A DNA stretch of 64,000 bases from Flavobacteriaceae bacterium. Its GTDB lineage: Bacteria; Bacteroidota; Bacteroidia; Flavobacteriales; Flavobacteriaceae. The notes under the pieces were generated by a model. The model searched no databases, was not told the DNA's origin, and saw only the letters and a program-made list of their open reading frames with translations. The DNA lies in the NCBI GenBank assembly GCA_030148025.1, contig JASBUG010000009.1, forward strand, positions 62,001-126,000, in the 5' to 3' direction. This document shows positions 8,344-17,304 of this stretch, in pieces (the first letter of the stretch is position 1; the number at the start of each line of letters is the position of its first letter). Both the position numbers and the translations under genes were made by a program.

Positions 8344-8351
8344 TACTTTTG
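8344..8351 (+). promoter_or_regulatory. -7 element for btuFCD, followed by a leader hairpin
   Basis: TACTTTTG fits TAnnTTTG and would start a leader of about 95 nt. Its first part can fold into a bulged hairpin (ACCCA with TGGGT inside TTACC with GGTAA, 8352-8385). No B12 box is present, so btuFCD does not carry its own recognisable cobalamin riboswitch. Confidence 0.4.
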
Positions 8352-8452
8352 TTACCTATGAAAACCCATAATGGGTATTTGGTAAGTAAAGACAGTTATC
8401 CATTGATAATAATTTAGTTATTCACCAACAGTAGTTATACAATTTTAAATAG

Positions 8453-9592
8453 ATGAGACCTATTATAATTTTCCTGCTAACCTTATGTCTTTTTTCTTGT
8501 AAAGATGACTCAAAAAAACAATCGAAAGTCACACAAGAAAAGGGTAACGCCATTACTTTAAAGTATGCAACAGGATTTTCAATAACAAAATATAGCGACC
8601 ATAAGAAAATTGAAATAAACAGTCCTTGGCCTAATGCTAAAAAAACATATAAGAGTATTCTAATTAATGGAGAACATGATGTTGAATGGAAAGATAAAAG
8701 TTTTTATAACAAAGCAAAGTATCCTATTCAAAAAATAGTTGTAACCTCAACCACACATCTACCAGCTTTAGAACTCCTTGGTGTTGAAAACACTTTAGTT
8801 GGCTTTCCTGGAACCAATTATATTTCTTCAGAAAAAATTAGAACTAATGTTGACAATAATACTATTAGAGAACTTGGCAAAAACGAAGGTATAAACACAG
8901 AAGTACTTTTAGAATTAAACCCAGACCTTGTGGTTGGTTTTGGAGTTAATGGCACCAATAAAACATTTGAAACCATCGAAAAAAGTGGTATTCCTGTTTT
9001 ATATAATGGTGATTGGGTAGAAACTTCTCCTCTAGCAAAAGCCGAATGGATCAAATTCTTTGGGGCATTATACAACAAAGAACGAGAAGCTGACTCTATC
9101 TTCAATGTGATAGAAAAAAATTATCTGGACGCTAAGGAACTGGCTAAAACAGTAAAAAATAAACCAACGGTATTAAGCGGTGCTATGCATAAAGATGTAT
9201 GGTACTTACCTAGTGGAACAAGCCCTGAAGCGCAAATACTAAACGATGCTAATGTTAATTATTTGTGGAGTGATACTACTGATAAAGGTAGCTTAGCCTT
9301 AAGCTTTGAAACAGTTTACAATAAAGCTCATGATGCTAATTTATGGCTCAGTCCTTCTTATTATAATAGTCTTGATGCCTTAGAAAAAGCTAGTCAACAT
9401 TACACAAAATTTGATGCTTTTAAACAGAAGCAAGTGTACTCGTTTGTTAATACCACTGGAGCAACAGGCGGTGTTTTATATTATGAATTAGGTACAGCAC
9501 GCCCAGATATCATTTTAAAAGATATTATTAAAGTTTGTCATCCAGACCTATTACCAGATTACCAACCCTACTTTTTTAAACCATTACAATAA
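8453..9592 (+). CDS. btuF: Cobalamin ABC transporter substrate-binding lipoprotein, BtuF-like
   Basis: This 379-residue periplasmic binding protein is of the FecB/BtuF class III type. The lipobox is LFSC (Cys16). The core shows the typical elements ALELLGVENTLVGF and LLELNPDLVVGFG, the latter marking the first lobe, and a long backbone helix before the second lobe. It would capture cobalamin delivered by the receptor and pass it to the permease. Substrate identity is inferred from the neighbouring cobalamin riboswitch and btuB-type receptor; a siderophore role is the main alternative. The permease start codon directly follows its stop, so the two are tightly coupled. Confidence 0.85.
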   Translation: MRPIIIFLLTLCLFSCKDDSKKQSKVTQEKGNAITLKYATGFSITKYSDHKKIEINSPWPNAKKTYKSILINGEHDVEWKDKSFYNKAKYPIQKIVVTSTTHLPALELLGVENTLVGFPGTNYISSEKIRTNVDNNTIRELGKNEGINTEVLLELNPDLVVGFGVNGTNKTFETIEKSGIPVLYNGDWVETSPLAKAEWIKFFGALYNKEREADSIFNVIEKNYLDAKELAKTVKNKPTVLSGAMHKDVWYLPSGTSPEAQILNDANVNYLWSDTTDKGSLALSFETVYNKAHDANLWLSPSYYNSLDALEKASQHYTKFDAFKQKQVYSFVNTTGATGGVLYYELGTARPDIILKDIIKVCHPDLLPDYQPYFFKPLQ

Positions 9593-10624
9593 TTGCCTAA
9601 TCAAAATACATATAAGTTTGCGTTTATTGGGCTAGGAATAGTTCTTATAATTTGTTTCTTGGTAAACTTAAGTTTAGGGTCTGTATCAATTCCTTTAAAA
9701 GATATTTTTAATGCTTTAACTGGAGGTGAAGTTGAAAAAGAACAGTGGATCAATATTATTCAAAACTATAGGTTGCCTAAAGCTTTAACAGCCATATTAG
9801 TTGGATCTGGTTTAGGCATTTCTGGATTACTCATGCAAACATTATTTAGAAATCCTTTAGCTGGCCCTTTTGTATTAGGTATAAGCTCTGGAGCAAGTTT
9901 AGGTGTTGCATTAGTAATCATGGGAGCCTCTGTTTTTGGTGGAGCAATAGCAACACTATTAGCTTCAAAATGGAGTTTGATAGTAGCTGCAAGTTTAGGT
10001 AGTTTTCTGGTACTTTTAGCAGTTATAGCAGTTTCATCAAAGGTAAGAGATACGATGGCTATTTTAATTATAGGATTGATGTTCGCTAGTATTACTGCAG
10101 CTGTAGTAAGTGTATTGGCTTATTTTGCTTCAGCAGAACAGTTACAACAGTACATATTTTGGGGATTTGGAAGCTTAGGTAACTTAAGCTGGGGAGAAGT
10201 ATTAGTATTATTTAGTATTTGTCTTATAGGAATCATGCTCAGCATCATTTCTATAAAAGCTTTAAACACTTTATTGCTAGGTGAGAATTATGCGAAAAGC
10301 TTAGGTTTAAATATTAATAGAAATCGTTTATTGATAATTGTTGCTACTAGTCTTTTGGCAGGAACTATTACAGCCTTTGCTGGTCCTATTGCATTTATTG
10401 GCTTAGCAATTCCTCATATGACCAGACAAATTTTTAATACTGCAAACCATAAAGTATTAATCCCTGCAGTATTTATGTTTGGAGCTATAGTATTGCTTAT
10501 TTGTGATAGCATTGCACAGTTACCAACTAGCGATTATACGCTACCAATTAATGCAATTACATCAATCATTGGTGCGCCTGTTGTAATTTGGTTATTAGTA
10601 CGAAAACGAAAAATGGTGTTTTAG
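9593..10624 (+). CDS. btuC: FecCD/BtuC-type ABC transporter permease
   Basis: This 343-residue inner-membrane permease has about nine or ten membrane helices. Family motifs include PLAGPFVLGISSGASLG and the cytoplasmic coupling region GPIAFIGLAIPHMTR. It forms the channel dimer of the B12 importer. The start is a TTG immediately after the TAA of btuF (zero gap); there is no in-frame ATG nearby that would keep the first helix, so TTG initiation with translational coupling is likely. btuD follows after a 154-bp interval occupied by a palindromic repeat, which is unusual inside such an operon. Confidence 0.9.
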   Translation: MPNQNTYKFAFIGLGIVLIICFLVNLSLGSVSIPLKDIFNALTGGEVEKEQWINIIQNYRLPKALTAILVGSGLGISGLLMQTLFRNPLAGPFVLGISSGASLGVALVIMGASVFGGAIATLLASKWSLIVAASLGSFLVLLAVIAVSSKVRDTMAILIIGLMFASITAAVVSVLAYFASAEQLQQYIFWGFGSLGNLSWGEVLVLFSICLIGIMLSIISIKALNTLLLGENYAKSLGLNINRNRLLIIVATSLLAGTITAFAGPIAFIGLAIPHMTRQIFNTANHKVLIPAVFMFGAIVLLICDSIAQLPTSDYTLPINAITSIIGAPVVIWLLVRKRKMVF

Positions 10625-10703
10625 AAAAGATGTTAGAAATAACTTTAAGAAACAATTTCAAAATCAGTGAAGTGTTAAAATTATATCGAAAAATTAAAAC
10701 GAC

Positions 10704-10762
10704 CTGTCATTCCGCACTTGATGCGGAATCCATTTGGATCCTGAATCAAGTTCAGGATGACA
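10704..10762. repeat. Palindromic intergenic repeat between btuC and btuD
   Basis: The element is bounded by GTCAT and ATGAC. It contains two 8-bp hairpins: ATTCCGCA with TGCGGAAT (5-nt loop) and ATCCTGAA with TTCAGGAT (5-nt loop). Its translation contains CHSALDAES and QVQDD, a string often seen in spurious predicted proteins in many bacteria, which marks it as a widespread repeat and not a gene. It interrupts an otherwise tight operon and may affect btuD expression. Confidence 0.8.
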
Positions 10763-10778
10763 AAACAGTTTTGTATTC

Positions 10779-11573
10779 ATGAAAGAGAAACAAAAACATA
10801 CAGTTCTAAATACTAAAAACCTTTCTATTGGTTATAAATCCAAGAAAGATACAACAGTTATTGCTTCTAATATTAATTTAGAATTACATTCTGGTGAACT
10901 CATCGGGCTTATTGGTGCTAATGGTATTGGTAAATCTACACTCTTACGTACCATTACAAAAGTTCAGCCAGAAATAAGTGGTGAAATTTTTATCAAAAAC
11001 AAACCTCTGAATAGTTATTCTAATCTTGAATTGGCTAAACAATTAAGTCTTGTTTTAACCGAAACTGTGGCTTCAAAAAATTTATCGGTGTTAGAATTGG
11101 TATCCTTAGGAAGACAACCTTACACCAATTGGGTTGGTAGTTTGTCTCAAAATGACATCAGTATTATTAACAATGCAATTGAGCAAACCAATATTTCAGA
11201 CATTAAACACAAAAAGTGCTACGAGCTAAGTGATGGGCAATTACAAAAGGTAATGATCGCTCGTGCATTAGCTCAGGATACTGCTTTAATTATTCTAGAT
11301 GAACCAACAACACACCTAGACATTTACCACAAAGCCTATATTTTAAAACTACTTCAAAAACTAGCTAAAGACAATAATAAAACCATCCTGTTTTCTTCTC
11401 ACGAAATTGATCTTTCTATTCAATTATGTGATAAGCTTATTATTATGACAGAAGATAATGTGGTAATAGATCAGCCTTGTAATTTAATAGAACGAGGCGC
11501 TTTTAATAACCTGTTTCCTGAAGATTTAATTGCTTTCGATAATTCTTCTGGAAGTTTTAAAGTGAAAAAATAA
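10779..11573 (+). CDS. btuD: ABC transporter ATP-binding protein, BtuD-like
   Basis: The 264-residue ATPase shows Walker A (GANGIGKST), Q-loop region, signature LSDGQLQKVMIARAL (a variant of LSGGQ), Walker B LIILDEPT and the switch His in FSSHEID. It belongs to the FecE/BtuD group that pairs with FecCD permeases and powers uptake by ATP hydrolysis at the inner membrane. It is separated from btuC by a palindromic repeat, but no terminator with a T-run or own promoter is visible, so read-through transcription is likely. Cobalamin as substrate is inferred from the locus. Confidence 0.88.
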   Translation: MKEKQKHTVLNTKNLSIGYKSKKDTTVIASNINLELHSGELIGLIGANGIGKSTLLRTITKVQPEISGEIFIKNKPLNSYSNLELAKQLSLVLTETVASKNLSVLELVSLGRQPYTNWVGSLSQNDISIINNAIEQTNISDIKHKKCYELSDGQLQKVMIARALAQDTALIILDEPTTHLDIYHKAYILKLLQKLAKDNNKTILFSSHEIDLSIQLCDKLIIMTEDNVVIDQPCNLIERGAFNNLFPEDLIAFDNSSGSFKVKK

Positions 11574-11610
11574 CTTAGACTACATACACTCTATTTACGT
11601 CTAAAAAAAT

Positions 11611-11618
11611 TATCTTTG
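11611..11618 (+). promoter_or_regulatory. -7 element for rmuC
   Basis: TATCTTTG fits TAnnTTTG and lies 19 bp before the rmuC ATG. No TTG at the ideal spacing was seen. Confidence 0.4.
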
Positions 11619-11636
11619 GTTAAACTTCAATTTTAA

Positions 11637-12956
11637 ATGAACGATAACCTTATTCTTATCATTTCTATATTAATAGCTGCCGCCATTGGAGCTTATGTTG
11701 GCATGCTTATAAATAAACTGAAAAGCAAAAGTGAACAAAGCGCTTCTATAGAACGCGAAAATCAATTAATAAGAAATTCTTCCGAATTAAAAGAAACCAT
11801 TACTAAAGTTGAAACCGAACGTGAAGAGATACGTCGTGAAAAAGAATTCTTGAATAACGAGCTTGTTAGAAAAAACACAGAGTTTGAAAATCTAAAAGTT
11901 CTAAACTCTGAACGTGATAAAGAACTACAAAAACAACAAGAACAACTACGAAAGGATTTCGAATTATTAGCTAACAAAATATTAGAAGAAAAATCAAGTA
12001 AATTCTCCGAACAAAATAAAGAGCAACTAAAATCTATTTTGAATCCGCTTCAGGAGAAAATTCAAACCTTCGAGAAAAAAGTAGAAGATTCTCAAAAGGA
12101 AAGTATTAGTATGCATTCGGCTTTAAAAGAGCAATTATCTGGTTTAAAAGATTTGAATTTACAGATGACCAAAGAAGCTACCAACCTTACTAAAGCTTTA
12201 AAAGGTGATAGTAAAATGCAAGGTAATTGGGGCGAATTGGTTTTAGAACGTGTCTTAGAAAAATCTGGATTGGAAAAAGATAGAGAGTATTTTGTACAGC
12301 AAAGTTTTACGCTTGAAGATGGTTCACGTGTTATGCCTGATGTGGTGATTCATTTACCTGATGGCAAAAAAATGATCATTGACTCGAAAGTATCATTGAC
12401 TGATTATGAACGATTGGTAAATGCTACTGAGGAAGACGAAAAAGAAGCCTTTTTAAAGACACATGTACAATCTATAAAAAAACATGTTGAACAGCTATCT
12501 GCAAAGAACTACCAAGATCTTTACGATATAGAATCACCTGATTTTATTTTAATGTTCGTACCTATAGAACCTGCTTTTGCAATGGCTGTAAATCAGGACA
12601 CTTCACTTTATAATGCTGCTTTTGATAAGAATATTGTTATTGTAACGCCTTCTACACTTTTAGCTACTTTACGTACTATAGATACTATGTGGAACAATGA
12701 AAAGCAACAACGCAATGCTATTGAAATTGCTACGCAAGCAGGGCGTTTGTATGATCAGTTTGTTAATTTAACAGATGATCTATTAAAAGTAGGCAATCAA
12801 CTAAACACCGTAAAAGGCAGTTATGATTCCACCATGAAAAAACTTACTGGAAAAGGCAACTTACTCACTAAAGTTGAAAAACTTAAAACCTTAGGTATTA
12901 AAGCCAATAAGCATATAAATGACAAGCTTTTAAAAAAAGCTGAAGAATTAGAATAA
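11637..12956 (+). CDS. rmuC: DNA recombination protein RmuC
   Basis: This 439-residue protein has an N-terminal membrane helix (residues about 4-24), a long charged coiled coil (about 30-190) and the RmuC nuclease-fold domain. The region GNWGELVLERVLEKSGL starts the conserved part, and VMPDVVIHLPDGKKMIIDSKVSL carries the predicted PD-(D/E)xK active-site acid and Lys. RmuC limits inversions and other rearrangements between repeats. It is a single gene with its own likely promoter and a shared terminator downstream. Length and domain order match the family. Confidence 0.94.
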   Translation: MNDNLILIISILIAAAIGAYVGMLINKLKSKSEQSASIERENQLIRNSSELKETITKVETEREEIRREKEFLNNELVRKNTEFENLKVLNSERDKELQKQQEQLRKDFELLANKILEEKSSKFSEQNKEQLKSILNPLQEKIQTFEKKVEDSQKESISMHSALKEQLSGLKDLNLQMTKEATNLTKALKGDSKMQGNWGELVLERVLEKSGLEKDREYFVQQSFTLEDGSRVMPDVVIHLPDGKKMIIDSKVSLTDYERLVNATEEDEKEAFLKTHVQSIKKHVEQLSAKNYQDLYDIESPDFILMFVPIEPAFAMAVNQDTSLYNAAFDKNIVIVTPSTLLATLRTIDTMWNNEKQQRNAIEIATQAGRLYDQFVNLTDDLLKVGNQLNTVKGSYDSTMKKLTGKGNLLTKVEKLKTLGIKANKHINDKLLKKAEELE

Positions 12957-12957
12957 A

Positions 12958-12986
12958 AAAAGCCACTATTTTCATAGTGGCTTTTC
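12958..12986. terminator. Bidirectional terminator after rmuC
   Basis: AGCCACTA pairs with TAGTGGCT across a 6-nt loop, with A-run and T-run on either side. It serves rmuC (plus) and the convergent DOMON/T9SS gene (minus). Confidence 0.88.
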
Positions 12987-13001
12987 ATTTTTATATAATA
13001 G

Positions 13002-13784
13002 CTATTGCTTTATAAATCGTTTTGTTTGTGAACCAGTATCAGACGATAACCTTACCAAATACACACCACTATTCCATTGTGATACATTTATTGGCTGCAC
13101 TAATCCATTTATATTATTAGCATACACCTGTTTTCCTAACACATCAAAAACTTCTAATCGTAAATTACTTTCAGGTTTAATAAGGTTGATGTTTAAGAAG
13201 TTTCTGCCTGGGTTTGGTGTTATTTCAAACTTATTTAGCTTTTGATCCTTAGCACTTAACACATGAAAAGAAGCTATAGTAATTCCTCTATTAGAACCAT
13301 GCCAGCCCAAAGTAAAAGTACCACTGTTTCCTCTTGCCCAAGTCAAGTCTACAGATGTATCTGAAGTTGTAAATACATAATCTTTAATATCGCCAGTATT
13401 AAGTGCTCTGGTAGCCACAACAGTTCTTACTTTATCAACAACTACATCAGAAATTACAGTCCAATCTTGAGTGGTATCTAAAGCTGGCTCTAACCCAAAA
13501 CCTACATAATTTCTATCGGTAAGGGTCACACCATCATAAATCACCACATCGCCATTTTCAGCAGTTTCAGTCATTGTTTGAACTCCAAGTCCAATACCTA
13601 ACCATCTATCATCTGGACCAACCATAGTTAATGTTACCAAAGTACTAGAAACCTCAATTTTTGCTGAGAATTCTAACCCTGCTGTTGTAGACAGGTCAAA
13701 ATCACCTGTAGTTATGGTTTGTCCAACAGCATTGAACAAGGTGAATAAAAAAGCACCAATTAAGGTGAAAGTAGTTTTTTTCAT
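13002..13784 (-). CDS. Secreted DOMON-like protein with type IX (type A) sorting domain
   Basis: This 260-residue protein has a signal peptide ending at AVGQ. Its central domain (about residues 24-165) carries DOMON-like features: DRWLGIGL, DVVIYDG, LTDRNYVG and ATRALNTGD in the expected order. DOMON domains bind heme or sugars. The last 75 residues form a type A T9SS C-terminal domain (FEITPNPGRNFLNI, LEVFDVLGKQVY, GVYLVRLSSD, KRFIKQ), so the protein is exported through the outer membrane and anchored or released. It follows the ankyrin gene after only 2 bp, forming a two-gene operon. The DOMON call is based on motif spacing and is moderately sure. Confidence 0.8.
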   Translation of the reverse strand: MKKTTFTLIGAFLFTLFNAVGQTITTGDFDLSTTAGLEFSAKIEVSSTLVTLTMVGPDDRWLGIGLGVQTMTETAENGDVVIYDGVTLTDRNYVGFGLEPALDTTQDWTVISDVVVDKVRTVVATRALNTGDIKDYVFTTSDTSVDLTWARGNSGTFTLGWHGSNRGITIASFHVLSAKDQKLNKFEITPNPGRNFLNINLIKPESNLRLEVFDVLGKQVYANNINGLVQPINVSQWNSGVYLVRLSSDTGSQTKRFIKQ

Positions 13785-13786
13785 AG

Positions 13787-14314
13787 TTACTTCTTTTTAC
13801 TAAACAATTTTATAATAGCTTCATTTTTTGTCATTAAAGCATAATCTTTTGCAGTTAACTCTCGGTTATCTTTAAGTGTTACATCTGCATTGGCTTTTAA
13901 CAACAACTCAATTATTTTTTCACTTCTTAATATTACCGCATAATGCAAAGGTGTTGTTCCATTTGCATCTGCCTTATTCGGGTTAGCATCTAATTTCAAT
14001 AACGTGCTTACAAGTTCTTCTCTCTTCTTATAAACAGCTGCCATTAAAGCTGTACCAAAACCTCCACTCTCATTAATATCATCAACATGATTGGCTAGAT
14101 ATTTTGCTACGTCATCGTTACCTCTATAACACGCAAGAATGAGTGGTGAATACCCTGTTTTCTTTTCAATAGAATTAATAGTATCTGCATTTATTTTCAT
14201 TAATTGCTTAACATCTGAAACTGTTCCACTACGCGCTATATCAAAGATATTGTCTTGCGAAAAGCAGAATGTCGAAAAGCAAAAAAAACAAACAATACTA
14301 AACGTTCTAATCAT
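13787..14314 (-). CDS. Exported ankyrin-repeat protein
   Basis: The 175-residue product has a signal peptide (ending near TFCFSQ) followed by about four ankyrin repeats. The clear ones are TGYSPLILACYRGNDDVAKYL, GFGTALMAAVYKKREELVSTLL and NGTTPLHYAVILRSEKIIELLL. Ankyrin stacks mediate protein binding. The protein is predicted to be periplasmic, where it could chaperone or inhibit the DOMON protein encoded 2 bp downstream, in the way periplasmic ankyrins assist neighbouring secreted enzymes. That partnership is inference from gene order. Confidence 0.87.
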   Translation of the reverse strand: MIRTFSIVCFFCFSTFCFSQDNIFDIARSGTVSDVKQLMKINADTINSIEKKTGYSPLILACYRGNDDVAKYLANHVDDINESGGFGTALMAAVYKKREELVSTLLKLDANPNKADANGTTPLHYAVILRSEKIIELLLKANADVTLKDNRELTAKDYALMTKNEAIIKLFSKKK

Positions 14315-14339
14315 ATGATTTTATGTTACACATAAAACA

Positions 14340-14388
14340 ACAAAGGACTAAATTACATATTTTAAATAATTTAGTCCTTTTTTTTTCG
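14340..14388. terminator. Long-stem terminator between carB and the ankyrin gene
   Basis: A 14-bp perfect stem (AAAGGACTAAATTA at 14342-14355 with its complement at 14367-14380) is followed by nine T on the plus strand. It lies just downstream of carB (minus strand), where the T-run is weaker (TTTGTTGTTTT). It probably ends carB. Confidence 0.75.
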
Positions 14389-14402
14389 GTAAAATGGTGT
14401 AT

Positions 14403-17255
14403 TTACTTACTCAAATACATTTTACGTCGTGAATATAGATCATAAAACTCATCTTCTTTAAGACTATCTATAAACAAGATGCTTTCGCCTGTACTCTTCA
14501 TTTCTGGTCCTAATTTTTTATTAACGTTAGGAAATTTATTAAATGAGAATACTGGTTGTTTAATTGCATAACCATCTAGATGTGGTTTAAAATCGAAGTC
14601 GGTTACCTTCTTCTCTCCTAGCATTACCTTAGTAGCATAATTTACATAAGGTTCTCCATATGCTTTTGCTATAAATGGCACTGTTCTAGAAGCTCTTGGA
14701 TTTGCTTCAATAATATATACTTTGTCATCTTTAATGGCAAATTGAATATTTATTAACCCAACAGTATTTAAAGCTAAAGCTATATTTCTTGTATGATCTT
14801 CAATTTGCTGCATTACTAAAGGTCCTAAATTAAATGGCGGCAAAGTAGCATTACTATCTCCCGAGTGAATTCCACAAGGTTCAATATGTTCCATAATACC
14901 AATGATGTACACATTTTCACCATCACAAATGGCATCGGCTTCTGCTTCTATAGCTCCGTCTAAATAATGATCTAACAATAATTTATTATTTGGAATCTTA
15001 CGAAGTAGATCTACTACATGTTCTTCTAGTTCTTCCTTATTAATTACAATTTTCATTCCCTGCCCTCCTAATACATATGAAGGTCTTACAAGTATTGGAA
15101 AATCTAACTTATCAGCAACTGCAAGAGCTTCGTCTGCAGTTTCAGCTGTGTCAAACTCTGGATATGGAATGTTATTATCTTTTAGTAATGTAGAGAACAG
15201 TCCTCTATCTTCAGCTAAATCTAATGATTGATAGCTTGTTCCAATAATCTTCACACCATATCTATCAAGTTTTTCTGCAAGTTTTAAAGCGGTTTGTCCA
15301 CCTAACTGCACAATAACGCCTTCAGGTTTTTCATGACGTATAATGTCATAAATATGCTCCCAGAATACTGGTTCAAAGTATAATTTATCGGCTGTATCAA
15401 AATCGGTAGAAACTGTTTCTGGATTACAGTTGATCATGATGGTTTCATAACCACACTCTTTAGCAGCATAAACACCGTGCACACAACAATAATCAAATTC
15501 AATGCCCTGTCCAATACGGTTAGGTCCTGAACCAAGTACAATTACTTTTTTCTTATCAGATACAACACTTTCATTAGCTGAAAAACGATTACCGTCAGCA
15601 GTTTCCATTTCACTTTCAAAAGTTGAATAGTAATATGGTGTTTGCGCTTTAAACTCAGCAGCACAAGTATCTACAAGTTTGTAAACTCTATTAATATTAA
15701 ACTCGTCGCGTTTATTGTAAACTTGACTTTCTAAACACCCAAGCATATGAGCAATTTGTCTATCTCCATAACCTTTTTGCTTAGCTTCCAGTAACAGATC
15801 ACGTTCAATAGTATCTATTGTGAATGTTGATATCTCTTTTTCTAAATGATACAGTTCTTCGTATTGCTTTAAGAACCACATGTCAATTTTAGTAATTGCA
15901 TGTATCTTACTTAATGGCATTCCTATTTGAATAGCATCATAAATAGCAAATACACGATCCCAAGAGGCGTATTTTAGTTTATCCTTTATTTGCTGATAAT
16001 CTTTATATCCTTTACCATCAGCACCAATACCATTACGCTTAATTTCTAACGACTGTGTGGCTTTGTGTAAAGCTTCCTGGAACGAGCGGCCAATTCCCAT
16101 AACTTCTCCAACAGCTTTCATTTGAAGCCCTAAAGTTCTATCAGACCCTTCAAACTTATCAAAGTTCCAGCGTGGAATCTTCACGATCACATAATCTAAA
16201 GTTGGCTCGAATAAAGCAGATGTTGATTTAGTAATTTGATTATCTAACTCATCTAGTGTATAACCAATGGCTAGTTTAGCCGCAATTTTCGCAATTGGAT
16301 ATCCTGTTGCTTTACTTGCTAGTGCAGATGAACGTGATACACGTGGATTAATTTCAATAGCAATAATATCTTCATTCTCATCTGGAGACACAGCAAACTG
16401 TACGTTACACCCTCCAGCAAACTCACCAATACTACGCATCATTTTAATAGCCATGTCACGCATTTTTTGATACGTTGTATCTGAAAGCGTCATCGCTGGT
16501 GCTACAGTAATGGAGTCTCCAGTATGAATTCCCATAGGATCCATATTTTCAATAGAACAGATAATTACTACATTATCGTTATCATCACGTAATAGTTCTA
16601 ACTCGAATTCTTTCCAGCCCATCATGGCCTTATCGATCATTACCTCATGAATTGGAGATACTTCCAGTCCTCTGGTCAATGACTTATCAAATTCATCTTC
16701 ATCATAAACAATAGAAGCTCCTGCTCCACCCAATGTGAACGATGCTCTAATACATAATGGGAATCCAAATTCTTGTGCTATTTCTTTTCCTTTTAAATAG
16801 GATGTGGCAGTCGCTTGAGGTGCCATAGGCACATCAATTTCATTCATTAACTCTCTAAACTTCTCTCTATCTTCAGTAATGTTAATGGCATCAATATCTA
16901 CTCCTATTATCTCTACTCCAAAATCTTCCCATATTCCTTTTTCATCGGCTTCAATACAAAGGTTCAAAGCTGTTTGTCCTCCCATTGTTGGCAAAACAGC
17001 ATCAATTTGCGGGTGCTCTTTAAGTATCTTAACAATAGACTTTGTATTCAATGGCAGTAAATACACATGATCTGCCATTGACGGATCTGTCATTATTGTT
17101 GCTGGATTAGAATTAATTAAAACAGTTTCAATTCCATCCTCACGTAACGAACGAAGTGCTTGTGATCCAGAGTAATCGAACTCACATGCTTGACCAATAA
17201 TAATTGGTCCAGATCCTATAATTAAAATGGAGTTAAGGTCTTTTCTTTTAGGCAT
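14403..17255 (-). CDS. carB: Carbamoyl-phosphate synthase large subunit, without the allosteric domain
   Basis: This 950-residue enzyme makes carbamoyl phosphate from ammonia (supplied by CarA), bicarbonate and two ATP, for arginine and pyrimidine synthesis. Two homologous halves are visible, each beginning with an IxxIGSGPxxIGQ-type nucleotide motif (SILIIGSGPIIIGQACEFDY near residue 9; KVIVLGSGPNRIGQGIEFDY near 570) and containing an ATP-grasp domain. The chain stops shortly after KLGPEMKSTGE. E. coli CarB (1073 residues) continues there with an MGS-like domain that binds ornithine, UMP and IMP. That regulatory domain is missing here without any sign of frameshift. carA is not in this window. 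Confidence 0.95.
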   Translation of the reverse strand: MPKRKDLNSILIIGSGPIIIGQACEFDYSGSQALRSLREDGIETVLINSNPATIMTDPSMADHVYLLPLNTKSIVKILKEHPQIDAVLPTMGGQTALNLCIEADEKGIWEDFGVEIIGVDIDAINITEDREKFRELMNEIDVPMAPQATATSYLKGKEIAQEFGFPLCIRASFTLGGAGASIVYDEDEFDKSLTRGLEVSPIHEVMIDKAMMGWKEFELELLRDDNDNVVIICSIENMDPMGIHTGDSITVAPAMTLSDTTYQKMRDMAIKMMRSIGEFAGGCNVQFAVSPDENEDIIAIEINPRVSRSSALASKATGYPIAKIAAKLAIGYTLDELDNQITKSTSALFEPTLDYVIVKIPRWNFDKFEGSDRTLGLQMKAVGEVMGIGRSFQEALHKATQSLEIKRNGIGADGKGYKDYQQIKDKLKYASWDRVFAIYDAIQIGMPLSKIHAITKIDMWFLKQYEELYHLEKEISTFTIDTIERDLLLEAKQKGYGDRQIAHMLGCLESQVYNKRDEFNINRVYKLVDTCAAEFKAQTPYYYSTFESEMETADGNRFSANESVVSDKKKVIVLGSGPNRIGQGIEFDYCCVHGVYAAKECGYETIMINCNPETVSTDFDTADKLYFEPVFWEHIYDIIRHEKPEGVIVQLGGQTALKLAEKLDRYGVKIIGTSYQSLDLAEDRGLFSTLLKDNNIPYPEFDTAETADEALAVADKLDFPILVRPSYVLGGQGMKIVINKEELEEHVVDLLRKIPNNKLLLDHYLDGAIEAEADAICDGENVYIIGIMEHIEPCGIHSGDSNATLPPFNLGPLVMQQIEDHTRNIALALNTVGLINIQFAIKDDKVYIIEANPRASRTVPFIAKAYGEPYVNYATKVMLGEKKVTDFDFKPHLDGYAIKQPVFSFNKFPNVNKKLGPEMKSTGESILFIDSLKEDEFYDLYSRRKMYLSK

Positions 17256-17304
17256 TAGTTGTTGTTGTTTTTAAAATTTTTCAAAAATAGTTATCAAACA
17301 GATA

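Noticed and set aside
8297..8452. Second cobalamin riboswitch before btuF
   Set aside because: No B12 box or aptamer segments are present on the plus strand; only a small bulged hairpin.
10588..10782. 64-codon frame between btuC and btuD
   Set aside because: Its start lies inside btuC and its middle is the translation of the palindromic repeat (CHSALDAES...QVQDD), a known source of spurious proteins.
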